From assembly GCA_030141605.1 (NCBI GenBank), contig JAQGDQ010000300.1:163501-227500 (forward strand): a stretch of 64,000 nt of DNA. Reading direction: 5' to 3'. The position numbers and the translations under genes were made by a program. Shown piece by piece: positions 22,621-34,869 of the stretch (positions within the stretch are counted from its first letter, which is position 1; every line of letters begins with the position of its first letter). The DNA is from Tubiluchus corallicola. Its lineage: Eukaryota > Priapulida > Priapulimorpha > Priapulimorphida > Tubiluchidae. A model generated the notes under the pieces. It did no database searches. It worked only from the letters and a program-made list of their open reading frames with translations, and was not told the origin of the DNA.

Positions 22621-24716
22621 CTTTTTAAATAGCCCCAGTGTCTGGTTGGGAGTTTGGACATAGAGGTTTGGGTAAGCATATCGAAGATTAGAACTGAAAA
22701 TTAAATACGCGAAAACCGAAGCTTTAGTTTTTGAGTACTTTTGGGTATTATTCGTAATACGCAAAGTCGTATTCGGTTTGATAAGTTTTCTGTGACTTCT
22801 AGAGAACAGAACTGACTCTAATTTGAAAAGACGCATTCAATAAGAAATTATAAAAAATTCCTTATTGTGGGTTTATAATTATATTTTCTTGATCAACCTA
22901 TCAGTAAAAATTAAACTTTTGAACAGCATCGTCTGCCACCTTACCTTATATTATACATGTCAAAATCACAATAATAATTTATTAAGCCCAATTTAATTTA
23001 GTAGCTTATATAAAGGAACGAATGGCGTCGAACTAGGCCGACATTTTAGAAATACAGTATTCACCGAAAAATCATATGCATGCTAATGTGGCTAAAGCAA
23101 CAATACTATCCTTGGAAAGGTACCGATTCATGTTTCAAAACTGAATGATCTAAACCTAAAATAAGATATGTTTAAGTTAAAATTAACAATACTATGATTC
23201 ATACATTGATAGCGAAGGAACTATAGCTTTGATCACGCATGCCGGGTACGTGACATTTGGGCACGAAGACAGTGGGCACCAACAAAAATTCATGTTGTAT
23301 CTATTTTTCATAATTATTTGTTTCACTATTAATTATTTCATGGTTCACTACCTTCCTAACTGTTACAATATAGTTTCTCTCAACTTAAAGTATGTAAATA
23401 ATTTATGAATAAACATATTATACGTAACGTTTTTAAGATCATTTCACTAATTTTATTGTATGGGGTAATATATAATATAACTGCTGAACCAGTCAATTGA
23501 CCATGCCCTTTCTGGTTTTCCACTTTTGGCATTAATGTGGTGTTTATAAAATTAACAAAGCAGAAGAAGACGCTGCAAGCTTAAATTAGCATTTTATCAA
23601 ACATCAAAATATGACAGCAATTTAGTTCAAAAATATTTAGCGCATCACAGAAACTGTAAATAACATAAAACTGTTCATGACAAAAGATCTATTCACAACA
23701 AAATTTAGCGCTAATGCAGCAATTCAACTAATATAGTATCACAGCATTATATTTAATGAGCTCTATAGCCTCAAGTTTTTTAAAAGAAACGGACGTGCAA
23801 TGCGTTATTTAGTTGTTGTTACTAAATCCCAACTCCAAATTAATCAGCTCAATTAATGAGCCAAATGCTAGACGTGTGATTATCAATATCAAAATTTTAA
23901 TAACTATAATTATATAATTGTAGGTTTTTTGCCGAGTTTCTCACCATTAACATGTAAATGTGCATTTAGCAACTCAGCAGTGCTTTTACACGTGCTAGCT
24001 AGGTTATAGTCGTTCTCGGTTTTAATTCACGATTGCACTCTGGAAAATGCATGATTATTTATTTTCTAACAAAAACTTGTGTGTTAAAAGGTACATCACA
24101 ATCAGGCACTGGAAGAGGATTCCCACAATCTTAACCTCCATACTAGGCAGTGAAATTTGTAGAGTTACACAGAAATAATCTATTTTTTGCGTGCGAGTTC
24201 ACAGCGCAACGTGTGCAAGTGGGTCGCGCCCAAATAACCTAACCCATAGCAGTAGTAGTTTTCGCGGCACGCACACAAGCCGCACTGTTAACATACTGTG
24301 ATTTCTGCTAATCAATACTGATAATAAACGCTTTATTTCACAAACATATAGATATAATAATAACCTTTATTTGCCGTTAAAAATCGATATTCATAAGCAT
24401 AAAAGCATATAAGAACATTACAACATGAGAATAAAAATTCACACAACTGTTAAAGGCAAATGCATCAAGTGCAAACTAAAAACTACATAAACACAGGGCT
24501 CTTTTTTAAGAGTAAATGATAAAAATAAAACAATAATTTATAACAACCACATCAACATGTATATCACAGTGCTAGTGAATTCATTAATACTTAATATCAG
24601 CTTGAGGTGTTGGGATTTCATAAAAAAGTCTCAACTGTACGTGCAAAGATAGAACACTGAATAGACCTACACAAAAAATGAACAATGAATTCGGACAAAA
24701 ATGCATTAGTCAAACC

Positions 24717-24850
24717 CCCAGACAAGGACCATCACGGTCAAAGGACCACGGGTTAAAGATTCGCCGGAAAAGATAAAGAACCACTAAATAAAAGTTAGCA
24801 GGCCACGCAAGACCCGAATGGTAACCGAAAGACCCTTTGAGATACATTGT
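24717..24850. repeat. Cluster of degenerate 15-17 bp repeats (left arm)
   Basis: Repeated words of the type GACAAGGACCATC, TCAAAGGACCACGGG and ATAAAGAACCACTAA in series. The same motif in inverted orientation occurs at 25855-25975, so the two clusters could be subterminal arms of one 1.26 kb element, or separate minisatellites. Confidence 0.5.
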
Positions 24851-25854
24851 GCTTTGTGTTGAGATAATTATGTTATTTGCAATGGTTAAATCGTAAAATT
24901 CTGCATTATTTGCTAATACATTCTACTCATTACGACAAAAATACTATTTTCATACATAGACTAATTCAATCGTGCAGTAAATTGAAAAAATAAGTAAATA
25001 AAAGATTTTAAAAATATGAAAGAAATTAAAGTTTAATTATTTTTTATTTAAAGTGCGCGAATGACTTTAAGTTTAATTTTATTACTTTTAACAAAACAGT
25101 CTAGAAATTATTTACAGATGTAGTATTGACAATGATTACTGAGTAATGGCATTTCTTGCTATAATGCCTGACTACACTAGACATTTAACTGGAAAATATA
25201 ATTATACTCATTCAAAAAAGTACATGTTTTTATGATTTGGAGCCGAGGAGGTCGGGTGATTCAAGCTGCCAACATTCACTTTTGATATCACTAATGGCAA
25301 CTGATTTCGGTGAGCAAGAGTAGAATAAGGAAATTGGTAGCACCCAGCAAAGTTTGTTTTTATAAAAATGGCACACTTTCATGAAGTTTTGAGTGCAATG
25401 CAGCGGCTGCAATGATCGCAATGATCGACCTGCCACTGGTAGACACTAATTAAGATCAGATAGAGGGAGTAACACGTTTCTTGCCTCCCTAGCAAATCAT
25501 TAAAATATTTCCCAATGACGACAAATCACTTGTGACTGTTTTCTTTTTAGAATTGCGAAACGCGCGCTGCTGTATAATTATTAACCATGTAATTAGTCAC
25601 GTGTAGTATTTCGAATAAATATCAAACCTATGAAAAGCCAGAGACGACAATTATGTGAACACAATATATTTCAAAACGATGTTTTCATATTAAAGCTACC
25701 TACTTTTTAATGTGCGAAATAAATTTTAAATAAAAATCAAATAAAAAGTATAATACATTTCTCAATCATTATTATCACTAAAATTATCGGTCAGACTGAT
25801 GATACATTAACTTTCAGTAACATTTGCAATTTCACTCAAGATGATTTCAGCACA

Positions 25855-25975
25855 ACCATTGGCGATCCTTTGACCAGTGGCCCTCTGTCCATCTCCCTGA
25901 CAGATGGTCCTTTATCTGGTGGTTATTTGAGTTGTGGTTCTTTGTCCGATGGTCCGTTGACCGCCTACCTGTGAA
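25855..25975. repeat. Cluster of degenerate 15-17 bp repeats (right arm, inverted)
   Basis: On the minus strand it reads GGTCAACGGACCATCGG, ACAAAGAACCACAAC, ATAAAGGACCATCTG and TCAAAGGATCGCC in series, the same consensus as 24717-24850 in opposite orientation. Confidence 0.5.
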
Positions 25976-26462
25976 AAGTTGCGCCCACAAATCGTTCCAA
26001 AAAGCTTGTTGCATACAAGTAGATAATTACTACTAACAACTATTATATTCCACCCCATGTTGTGACCTGCATGTTTTAAAAAACTTTTCCCAAACTATTA
26101 TTTTTCGGTCATGACGGCCATTTTGTTCTATAAGGTTAGTAAACAGCTTTTCATCACTTGGCTGCCCTGTCCACTGTAAATAAACAGTAATTTTTGCGTT
26201 ATTTGCATGTAACTTTATAGAGCTGTCTATTTCGCCGTGTTGTTAGTTTGGTTCTCGTTAATGTCATAAATTTTTTGCCTGTTTATATTTTGTGACGTAA
26301 CAATAGAGTTTCCTATTCATTCTAACTTTTACGATAACACGGATTCTATAGCGACGATATGTAGTGGTCTAATTCACGACGGAACAAATTTTGTGACAAC
26401 AATTTAATGACATTTCAACTGACATATTTGTGGCAGCTAGGAAGAAAAAACTCAATAAGTGA

Positions 26463-26712
26463 ATAATCCAATGCTTCACATTCCGAACTAGTTTAAAATT
26501 AAGTTTTTACACTTTCACACCAAAACCATGTCAAATATGCCAAGCTCCACATCTACCTACACACGGATTTAAACTTCCAAAAATCGCATAATCCAGTGCT
26601 TCACATTCCGGACTAGTTTAAAATTAAGTTTTCACACTTTCACACCAAAACCATGTCAAATATGCCAAGCTTCATATCTACCTACACGTTGACTAAAACT
26701 TCCAAAAATCGC
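26463..26712. repeat. Tandem duplication, two 125 bp units
   Basis: Units 26463-26587 and 26588-26712 share nearly all of their length (for example ATAATCCA, GCTTCACATTCCG, TAGTTTAAAATTAAG and CCATGTCAAATATGCC), with a handful of substitutions. No coding potential is visible. Confidence 0.9.
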
Positions 26713-29700
26713 AAAGCAGCGCTGGATAACTTCATAAATGCAGAAATGCGCGCTAGAATCGTTTTTTATGTAATGCGTCAATATACGATAAATTTGTACG
26801 CAAAATTATGACGAACGGAAGAGCACATGCAGTTGGTATGAATTGAAGACGTCAGTACGTTTAATCGCAAGTTTTTTACTTGTTTATTCTTATCTAATTA
26901 GGTTTTATAAAAGTCATTTGGTTGCTGTCCGATATTCGTAAGATTTAGCTAAATAAAATTGAACAAACTAAATTAAACAACGAATAAAATCATTGAGAAG
27001 GCTATGAGCTTCAGAATGGCACCAATAATGATCCGGCTGTGCATAAAAACCAGGAGAAAATCCCGGTTAAACAAATGAAAAGCAAACTCAGCACATGCGT
27101 CGATCCGAACCACTGACCTGAACCGTTTCTTAACTCTATGCAAAAGATGATATTTAAATCGTTAAGGGGCGCAAATGTGATTTATTTTTGACTGCCCCCT
27201 ATCCCATGCATCCACTTTTTATGTTTGTGTATTTACAGATAAAGTTTTATTTTTTATCTTTTTTATCTCTCGTAACACACGAAAAATCAAGTACATAGCA
27301 AAATGAGTTATTGGTAGTTAGAGAAAGGGTGGCGAAAAAACCCTAGAGGTTAGAAAATCAGCCACCCTTTTAGTTAAAGTTATTGCAAGAAAATCTAGCG
27401 ACTATTAAAGCTGAAATGAAACAAAAAAATCCTGTCAAACTGAAAAAAATACAATAATGAAGAAATGACAACAAAAAATGAATCAAACTAGTTTTAAATG
27501 GCAAAGCAATATGCAAAAGTAAAAGAAAAAAGCAAAACAGATAGAGAAACAAAATCAGAAGTAAATAAGCATTTAAAGTCACAATAAATAATAACGGATA
27601 TAAAAATAAGCATACAATGAGAAAATCAAACTGAAATAACACTACAAAATCGCACTATAAACAAATGAAACAGATTGGTTTGTGCGTGGTATTATAATAT
27701 CTGGCAAAAACAGAAGCACCAAGCGACAGATAAGTATAGAAAGCAAGAACTTGCAAACTAGAAGCACAAACTGCTAAAAATAATTTGTGTATAAAATTAC
27801 ATGTTCATGATTCTTTATTTTTAAATTTCAGCAACCACCAGTCAGTACCTTGTTGTAAAAACGAGCTTTTGCTCAATTAAGTTTTCCTGAAAAGTATCAT
27901 CTCTCATCTTTATCTTATCGCATTGTGATATACAGTATAGTAAGCGTCTGTACGAAGCCATTGAATATTAGCATTGTATACAAGGTATGAGATTGCTGAT
28001 ATGAAATACGGCCTCGTCGATTCTCTGGGTAGACGGACAGGTGTCTATACCATCTCAGCACCTGTTCCGTAATCGTAACCAGCATAGAGAAGTTGTCACT
28101 CAAGGTAGATGTATAACAAAACTAGAGGAAGCTGTCCGGTAGCTCTAACTGCAAAGTTCTACAAGAGGACAGTCAGGCAATATGCATGAAATTTTCAGGT
28201 TATGATATACAAAATATCTCTGAACAATTTATATTGTTAATAAATATATTTATATAATTTTAGAAGATGTAATTGTAATTACTTACACTGATCAACATGT
28301 CTATCTAGGAGGCCACTATATCCAGCGAGCCAATAAAATATCAAATTGAACAGAAAATAGTGGTATGAATGACATACGTAAATGTACTACTTTCGTTTAT
28401 CAGAATAATGATCCTCTGTATTATGTGAAGAAGCTGGTGCTAGAGAGTGCCGTAAACAGTATTTAATATATTAAATAATGTATAAAGTGTATAATTTCAA
28501 TATACAATTCAAGTATAATTATGATATACATGAAACTTTCAGGTATATCATTCACCTACATCTGTACGTCAACAGCATAATTATTTTAAAAAGAGTTAAG
28601 CAAAATTTATATCAGAAAACGACACAAGGATTGTTCTAAATGTATATTAGGATGCAGAGTTTTTGAAGTTGAATTCCTAGGAGGTCTTAAGTCAAAGAAT
28701 GGAAAAGAGCATTTTACATTTATTCTCTTGCGCCTCCACTACATCTAACTGTTTATCCAATATCCACTCTCAAATCCAAATTTCTCTGTAAACATTTTAC
28801 TCCATGTTTACGCCGATTAATAACTTTAATAAATTTCAACATAATTATATATCTTTGCTTTTAGCTTTTTGAATTTAATTTTAGCTGTTTGTTATTTCAT
28901 GTTGCATTGTGTTTTTGAAAAAGCTTTAGTGGAAAAATACAACAAAAATCTGTCACATAATAGTACCTAATTATTGAATTACATGACAATTATTTACCAT
29001 GTCATTAAATTTTATTTACATGTACAAATAAGTTATAGGTATCAAACACAATTACAAAGTTTGCCGATTCAGTTGAATGTACAATGATATAAAATGAGTA
29101 TTCATCAAAGGTGGGTGTGAAAAAGAGCACAAAACATCAATTATTTCGCTGCGACAAAAAAATTAATAAAATTATTTTGCACTGGCCCTGGCATTATATA
29201 GTCAGCAGCGATCACTACAAATCTATTAGAATGTTCATAAAACTTTAACTACAGTCATATCTTTGCATGATTAGAAAATGAGTCGGAGAGTAAACTTCCA
29301 CCATGTATGACGACTATGACTGCAAACCATTGACACTAAAATGCATTTCTTAACTTTTATTAATTAATACTGATTTGAGTTGATTAGACTTGATGCAGTT
29401 CGAACCACGCCAAAATAATTAATACACTGCAGTTTATTCTAGAACAATTTAATCTACAATAAAAAATTTTATTCCAGAATTATACAACAATATGAAAGTT
29501 CTTTATAACATCTGGAAGCCACTGTAGATACAAGGCATATATTGAAATTAACATTAAATAAAATCTGGCCATTTTGAGTTAAAATCAGACCAATAATTCA
29601 TTAGAACTCGAATTGTTATAAAATCAAAACGTTTAACAGTGAAATTTGAATATCCTTAATTTTCGAAAAGTTTTTACAGGAAAATAAATCACAGCGTCAT

Positions 29701-29820
29701 CACTCAGTAGCTATTTAACGACGACGCAGTATCGATGTATCATTGTGATGCGATCATTGATTAAATGCTGCTTAAAGAAATAGTTTTCATACCGAGGTGA
29801 CAAAACACCTGCACGGATCG

Positions 29821-30204
29821 GCAATAAGCCTTTTCATAGTTTCGTTGTGCGCACGTGCAGTTGCTGTAGGTCAAAGGTTAAGTGTACCACAGCAACGCGT
29901 CTTAACTATAACCGTCACGTGACATGTGGGTAACTCAAAGCTTTAGTTCAGTAAATTCAGTTGTTCTACATGGACTTTGATTATGATTTAGTCTGTGTGT
30001 AAAGTGATTTATTAGCAGGATCTTGCTTGAAAACTAGAAAAAATGAACTAGGTAAGGTTCTAGCTAGCTGTTAAAACTGTTACTATTACAATAGCATGGG
30101 CTGCGAAGCGTTGTCAAGTGTACACAAATGCAATGTCTGGTACACTTAAGTTTTGACCTTTTAACGATCAAGATCAATCATCGAACTGTGAAAAGCCTTA
30201 TTGC
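29821..30204. mobile_element. MITE, 384 bp with ~20 bp TIRs
   Basis: The left end GCAATAAGCCTTTTCATAGT and the reverse complement of the right end (GCAATAAGGCTTTTCACAGT) match at 18 of 20 positions. The interior is shared with 19891-20215. It contains the palindromic word TCACGTGA and no ORF. No clear target duplication is seen. It lies downstream of the OAF 3' end. Confidence 0.75.
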
Positions 30205-30305
30205 ATAGATCTTCGTCAACATAACTATATAACAAAAAGAACAGAAGAATGCACCTACGAAAATTGACACATCGACTACTTTTTTAAATCCATTGAAAAA
30301 TCTCA

Positions 30306-30311
30306 TTTATT
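30306..30311 (-). terminator. Candidate OAF polyadenylation signal AATAAA
   Basis: TTTATT on the plus strand, read as AATAAA on the minus strand, about 345 nt after the OAF stop codon. It is the first canonical hexamer I noticed downstream; use is inferred. Confidence 0.4.
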
Positions 30312-30654
30312 ATGAAGGGATTCAATAATCACAATATAATGGGTTTGCTTCTAATAAATAATTATTATGTTACACATTATTCTACTTAAAAAAATCTCCT
30401 CTTTAACTGAAATTTTGATTACCAACATAATGTATAATGTGATATTCAATTTGATGCTAGCGGCACTTAGTATTAATTTTAGCTGCAACCCTACACTACT
30501 AATCCATTCTACACTTTTACTAATATTTCATGAAATGGACTTCACACTATGCTATTTTTTCAGGCCGACATTTCCACCCTATACTGTTGTTCCACTCGAA
30601 CATTATTTGGAACATGATTTATAAATTACAACCAGTTGTTAAACGTCACTCTTT

Positions 30655-33600
30655 CTATTCATCCCAAAGGCAGTCCAGTTTCCGCCGGACGTGGTACAGC
30701 ATCGTGTAGCACTTTTTGCACGTCTTAATACCACAGCGATACATGACTATCTTTTGGGATGAGTCTTTCCCACGGCAATATTTTAGACCACATGGGTACC
30801 AGCCGATGCATATATCATACAAACACTGACATGGCTGGTGCAACAAGTTTGTTTGCGCTTTGCACCTGAGATTTTTCTTGGAAGATTGACATCTTCTGGT
30901 GGCAGTGAGGAGAGAGTTCATGTCTTTCCCACTACCTGCTATAAAAAGAAAAAATATAAACAGAAAGAAAAAGATAAAACCAAAAAAGGAATTTGCAAGA
31001 AGTTGCATAACATACAAAAACGGCTTTGTTTGCCAACATGATGAAATATTAATAAAAATATAGAACACTATAGTAGTATAAGGGTTGAAACTAATACTCA
31101 ATACTGCTAGTATCAAATTGATTCTGTACATTACACAATATGTTAGGGATCACAGTTTAAGGCAAAAACCAAATTTTTAAAAAATGCATTTAACTGTATA
31201 TTCAAATAGAAGAGGCTACCAGTTCATTCTACCAAAAGTGAGAACAAATAGACATAAAAATAGCTTTATACCATCAGTTGCTGCTCTGTTTAACATAAGA
31301 CACTTCCACACATTATAAGGTTTTGATTAATTTTACATGTATAGTGTTTTTAGGTTAAGAATGTATAATACGTACTGTTTTTATGGGTTATGCTTAAAGT
31401 AAAACTGGACCCAATCTTAAACTGTAGGTCAAAACAATCTACAAATATTGAAAGGAAACACTATTTTTTCAAAAAGGACTTACTTGAATAGAATTGTTAC
31501 CACACAAACACAATTTCGCGCTCGTGCCACTAGTTCCTCGCTGTTACATGCATTTCGCCATTCGCTGGTTAGATGGGCACTAGTGCCTACATTTCGGAAA
31601 CGTGTTGCACAAAAACAGGAGCTGTACCTCTCAGTTCAGATGTGTTATTTTGTCACGAACTGCACATGTTCGACACCTCATGCGTGAGCACAGCGGTAAA
31701 TTTGAAATTTGAGTTTTAATCTTAAAACTTGACTAGTTTTATTACAACACACTGAATATCTTACAGTAGCACTGTATTTCAATTTTCCCTTTCTGAAACA
31801 TGTGCAACATGCTTGTGGAACATTTTTGCTATTAAAAATTACATAAGTTTGTGATGCCATCAATAGTTAAGTTTTTAATCTATTATTTAATTATCAGAAA
31901 CACTTTTGCAGTATTAATTGTGTTATACTTTTTATCGGTCTTGAAAACAGGTTTTTTGGCTATAAATGTCCTTAAGTGCCTGTAATAAAAAACTGAATTG
32001 AATGTATAAACTTTCCCTAACCTTTAGAAAGAAATTTTAAGTCAGATTCACTAGTAAATGTCATCTCTTCGGCACCTTTACATTGCTGACGGATGTGTGG
32101 ACTGATTACAGACGATTTTGCCACATCTAAACATACATCAAGTTCATGTTCTTCGTGTCCCTTTTCTTCCTCAGGATTACGAATGGTTCCTGGATTTTTC
32201 TATAATAGTTAACAAACTTAAAACACCCATATCGTAAAAAAGAAAAAAAGATGAGAAATATCAACGTATCTTTCTGTTTTTCACAACCAAATTTGTAGCT
32301 TCATATAAAATCTTTGCTTAAGTTAGAAGTTGGATAATTACACATTTGGACAAAAAAGTGATCATAAAACTTTAAATTATTTTGTAAATCACGCAAGTCG
32401 TCACGACTTTGACAGTTGACAAAATGAGCAGTCACGTATCCCAACATTTTGAAACATTTTTGCGTGATCTCAACAGCTACTGCCTAGAAAACAAGTAGTT
32501 TCTAGAGTTTCACACCACAGAGATGTCACAAAAAAGAGGTTGGTTTTGAAATCTGACACTCTTTCAAATTCCACGTTTTTAGCAAAGCTCTTCTACAAAA
32601 ATATCTCAGGCCACCCATTACACAGTGAGAGAGAGACATGAGAGGACTGCAATCAGTCCATTTTGAGCAAACTGATTAAAATGCTTTTAGAAAAACTTGA
32701 CGAAAAATTATAACAAAATCATTTAGAAGTTGCACACTTCACGCTACGCAAAAACATAACTGCAAAGAACAAAATTAGGAAAAACTTTTGTCAACTTTCT
32801 TTTAACTGAAAACAGCTGAAAACATGCATGATCACTTTATTTTCTGGTTTCTCACCCAAACTATAATACTTAGAGCATTGAAAAAAGTGCAGCTACCAAA
32901 TATGCACATCTGTTTACATAGACATAGACATAGAACATTTATTTTCTCCATTTGTTTGACATGACAAGCTTTTTTAAATATTACTTAATTATAGTAGTGG
33001 AGCAGGGCAGGGAAGGACCATAGGGTCATCTAGTCTCCTGCATTGTCTTATAATTAAATTAGTATATTAAAAGTAAATGGTGAGACTGCGGATAACAAAA
33101 TCAAATAAGAAAAAAATGATAATAATAAACAGTATAAATGAAAACAAAGTATAAATGAAAACAGTATAAGTGAAAACAAAAAAATAATAAAGTTAGATGA
33201 CACCTAAATCTAAACAAAACAATACAATTAATACAAGTAATTATGATTATTATATATATTTTCAAATAGGGGTCTTATTGACAGGGGATTTTGACTGTAT
33301 GGAGAGATAAAATAAGTATCAAAAAAGTGTAATATAGAAAATTTAAGAGAAAAAGTAAGTATAAGAAAGAGCAACAATTACTTAGGAGATGAGAAAAAAA
33401 ACACTTGATAGCTTGCTTATTAGTCTTACAAGTTATGTATTACAGGTATATTCATTTAGTAAGAATTTTGTGTATTTTTTGGAAGCAGAAAATAAGCTAC
33501 CTCCAAAGGTATCTTTTGGCAGCGAGTTCCATAATTTAACTCCTCGTGATTTTAAGCTATTGAAACCATGTCGGGTAAAAAATCTCTCCACAAAATACTG

Positions 33601-34833
33601 TTCATTAGAAGCAGCTCTTGTGGAGTAGGAATGTATATCAGAAACATTAGTGAAATATTCACTAAAAAGTTCGGGTAATAAACCAGCATTGAATTTATAC
33701 ATAAATTTGAACAACTCAAGATTGTAAATATCTTTTACTTTTAAAATTTCTAATTTTACGAACGATGGTGTAGCATGATCATATTTGCGAGCAAAAGTTA
33801 TTAGTTTTACTATTGTGTTTTGTTGTGTCTGTATTAATTTTTGAATTGATGCAAAAGCCGTACCCCATGTTAAGATGGAATATTGTAAATAAGGGAAAAC
33901 TAACGAATTATATAGAAGTTTCAGAATATATTGGTCAACGTAGTGCCTTACTTTTAAAATTATTCCAGTAATTCGACTTAATTTGTGTGTTATGTGTTTT
34001 ATATGTGGTTCCCATGTTAATTTATTATCAATGAGTAGGCCCAAGTATTTGATGTTGTCTGTTTCTTCAATTTTGTGTTTGTTTATTATAATATGAAATT
34101 TTGGATTATTAGCATTGTTAATTTGCTTATTGTTGATTATCATAAATTTGGTTTTTTTGTAGTTAATTGATAGCTGGTTTGCCCTCATCCACAGGTCTAT
34201 TTTTTTCATTTCGTCATTAACAGATTTTTGCAGATTATTTATATTGGAGTCAGACATGAACAAATTAGTGTCATCAGCAAATATTCGGGTTCGAAAGTTG
34301 CTGCATGTGGAAAGATCGTTAATATAAATTAAGAATAGAAGAGGTCCTAAATTAGAGCCTTGTGGCACTCCACACGATATGTGTTTATAGTCTGATGATA
34401 CATTGTTAATAGATATGAATTGTTTTCTGTTAGTTAGATATGACTGAATTAGTTGCAAAGGTAATTTTACAGTTTACAGTTCATTTTTTAATTAAAAATA
34501 ATAATACAAATGATGCACAAATAAAATTATGGCACACTAGTAATCTTAGTGCTCTATTAATTCGGAAATTTAAGCTTAATAATTTAAATATAAATGTACA
34601 GAACACCCTGTAAACTGTGGTTTTCCAACCTTGGGGCCTCAAATAAGGTTGCAAAGTAAATTTTGTGGGGTCAGAAGCATTTGCTAGCTCTGTAAAAAAA
34701 TTTGTACAATTTCAGTAAATGCCTGTGCTAAAAGGATAAGCTGCAAACAATCACCTTTCTCTGCCATTGTATATATGAGGTATATATATGCACTTCATAT
34801 TGTATACATACATATACATACACACACCCAACC

Positions 34834-34869
<36 letters not shown>

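Larger units (their letters stand above)
22621..29820. other. Intergenic region between CBP and OAF
   Basis: AT-rich DNA without convincing exons on either strand. It holds two clusters of degenerate GGACCAC-type repeats (24717-24850, 25855-25975) and a duplicated 125 bp segment (26463-26712). The open frames (for example 27370-27642) are low-complexity translations. Between 27.0 and 29.8 kb I see nothing else that can be named. Confidence 0.6.

Noticed and set aside
22315-22836. 173-codon minus-strand ORF upstream of CBP
   Set aside because: Composition is that of AT-rich non-coding DNA, no recognisable domain is present, and the region overlaps the expected CBP leader and promoter.
31448-31863. 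ORFs inside the 540 bp repeat copies (also 43093-43495 and 60601-60910)
   Set aside because: The frames are not preserved between copies A, B and C, so the family does not appear to code for protein.
33389-33628. Plus-strand ORF of 79 codons
   Set aside because: Antisense shadow of the LINE reverse transcriptase frame on the minus strand.
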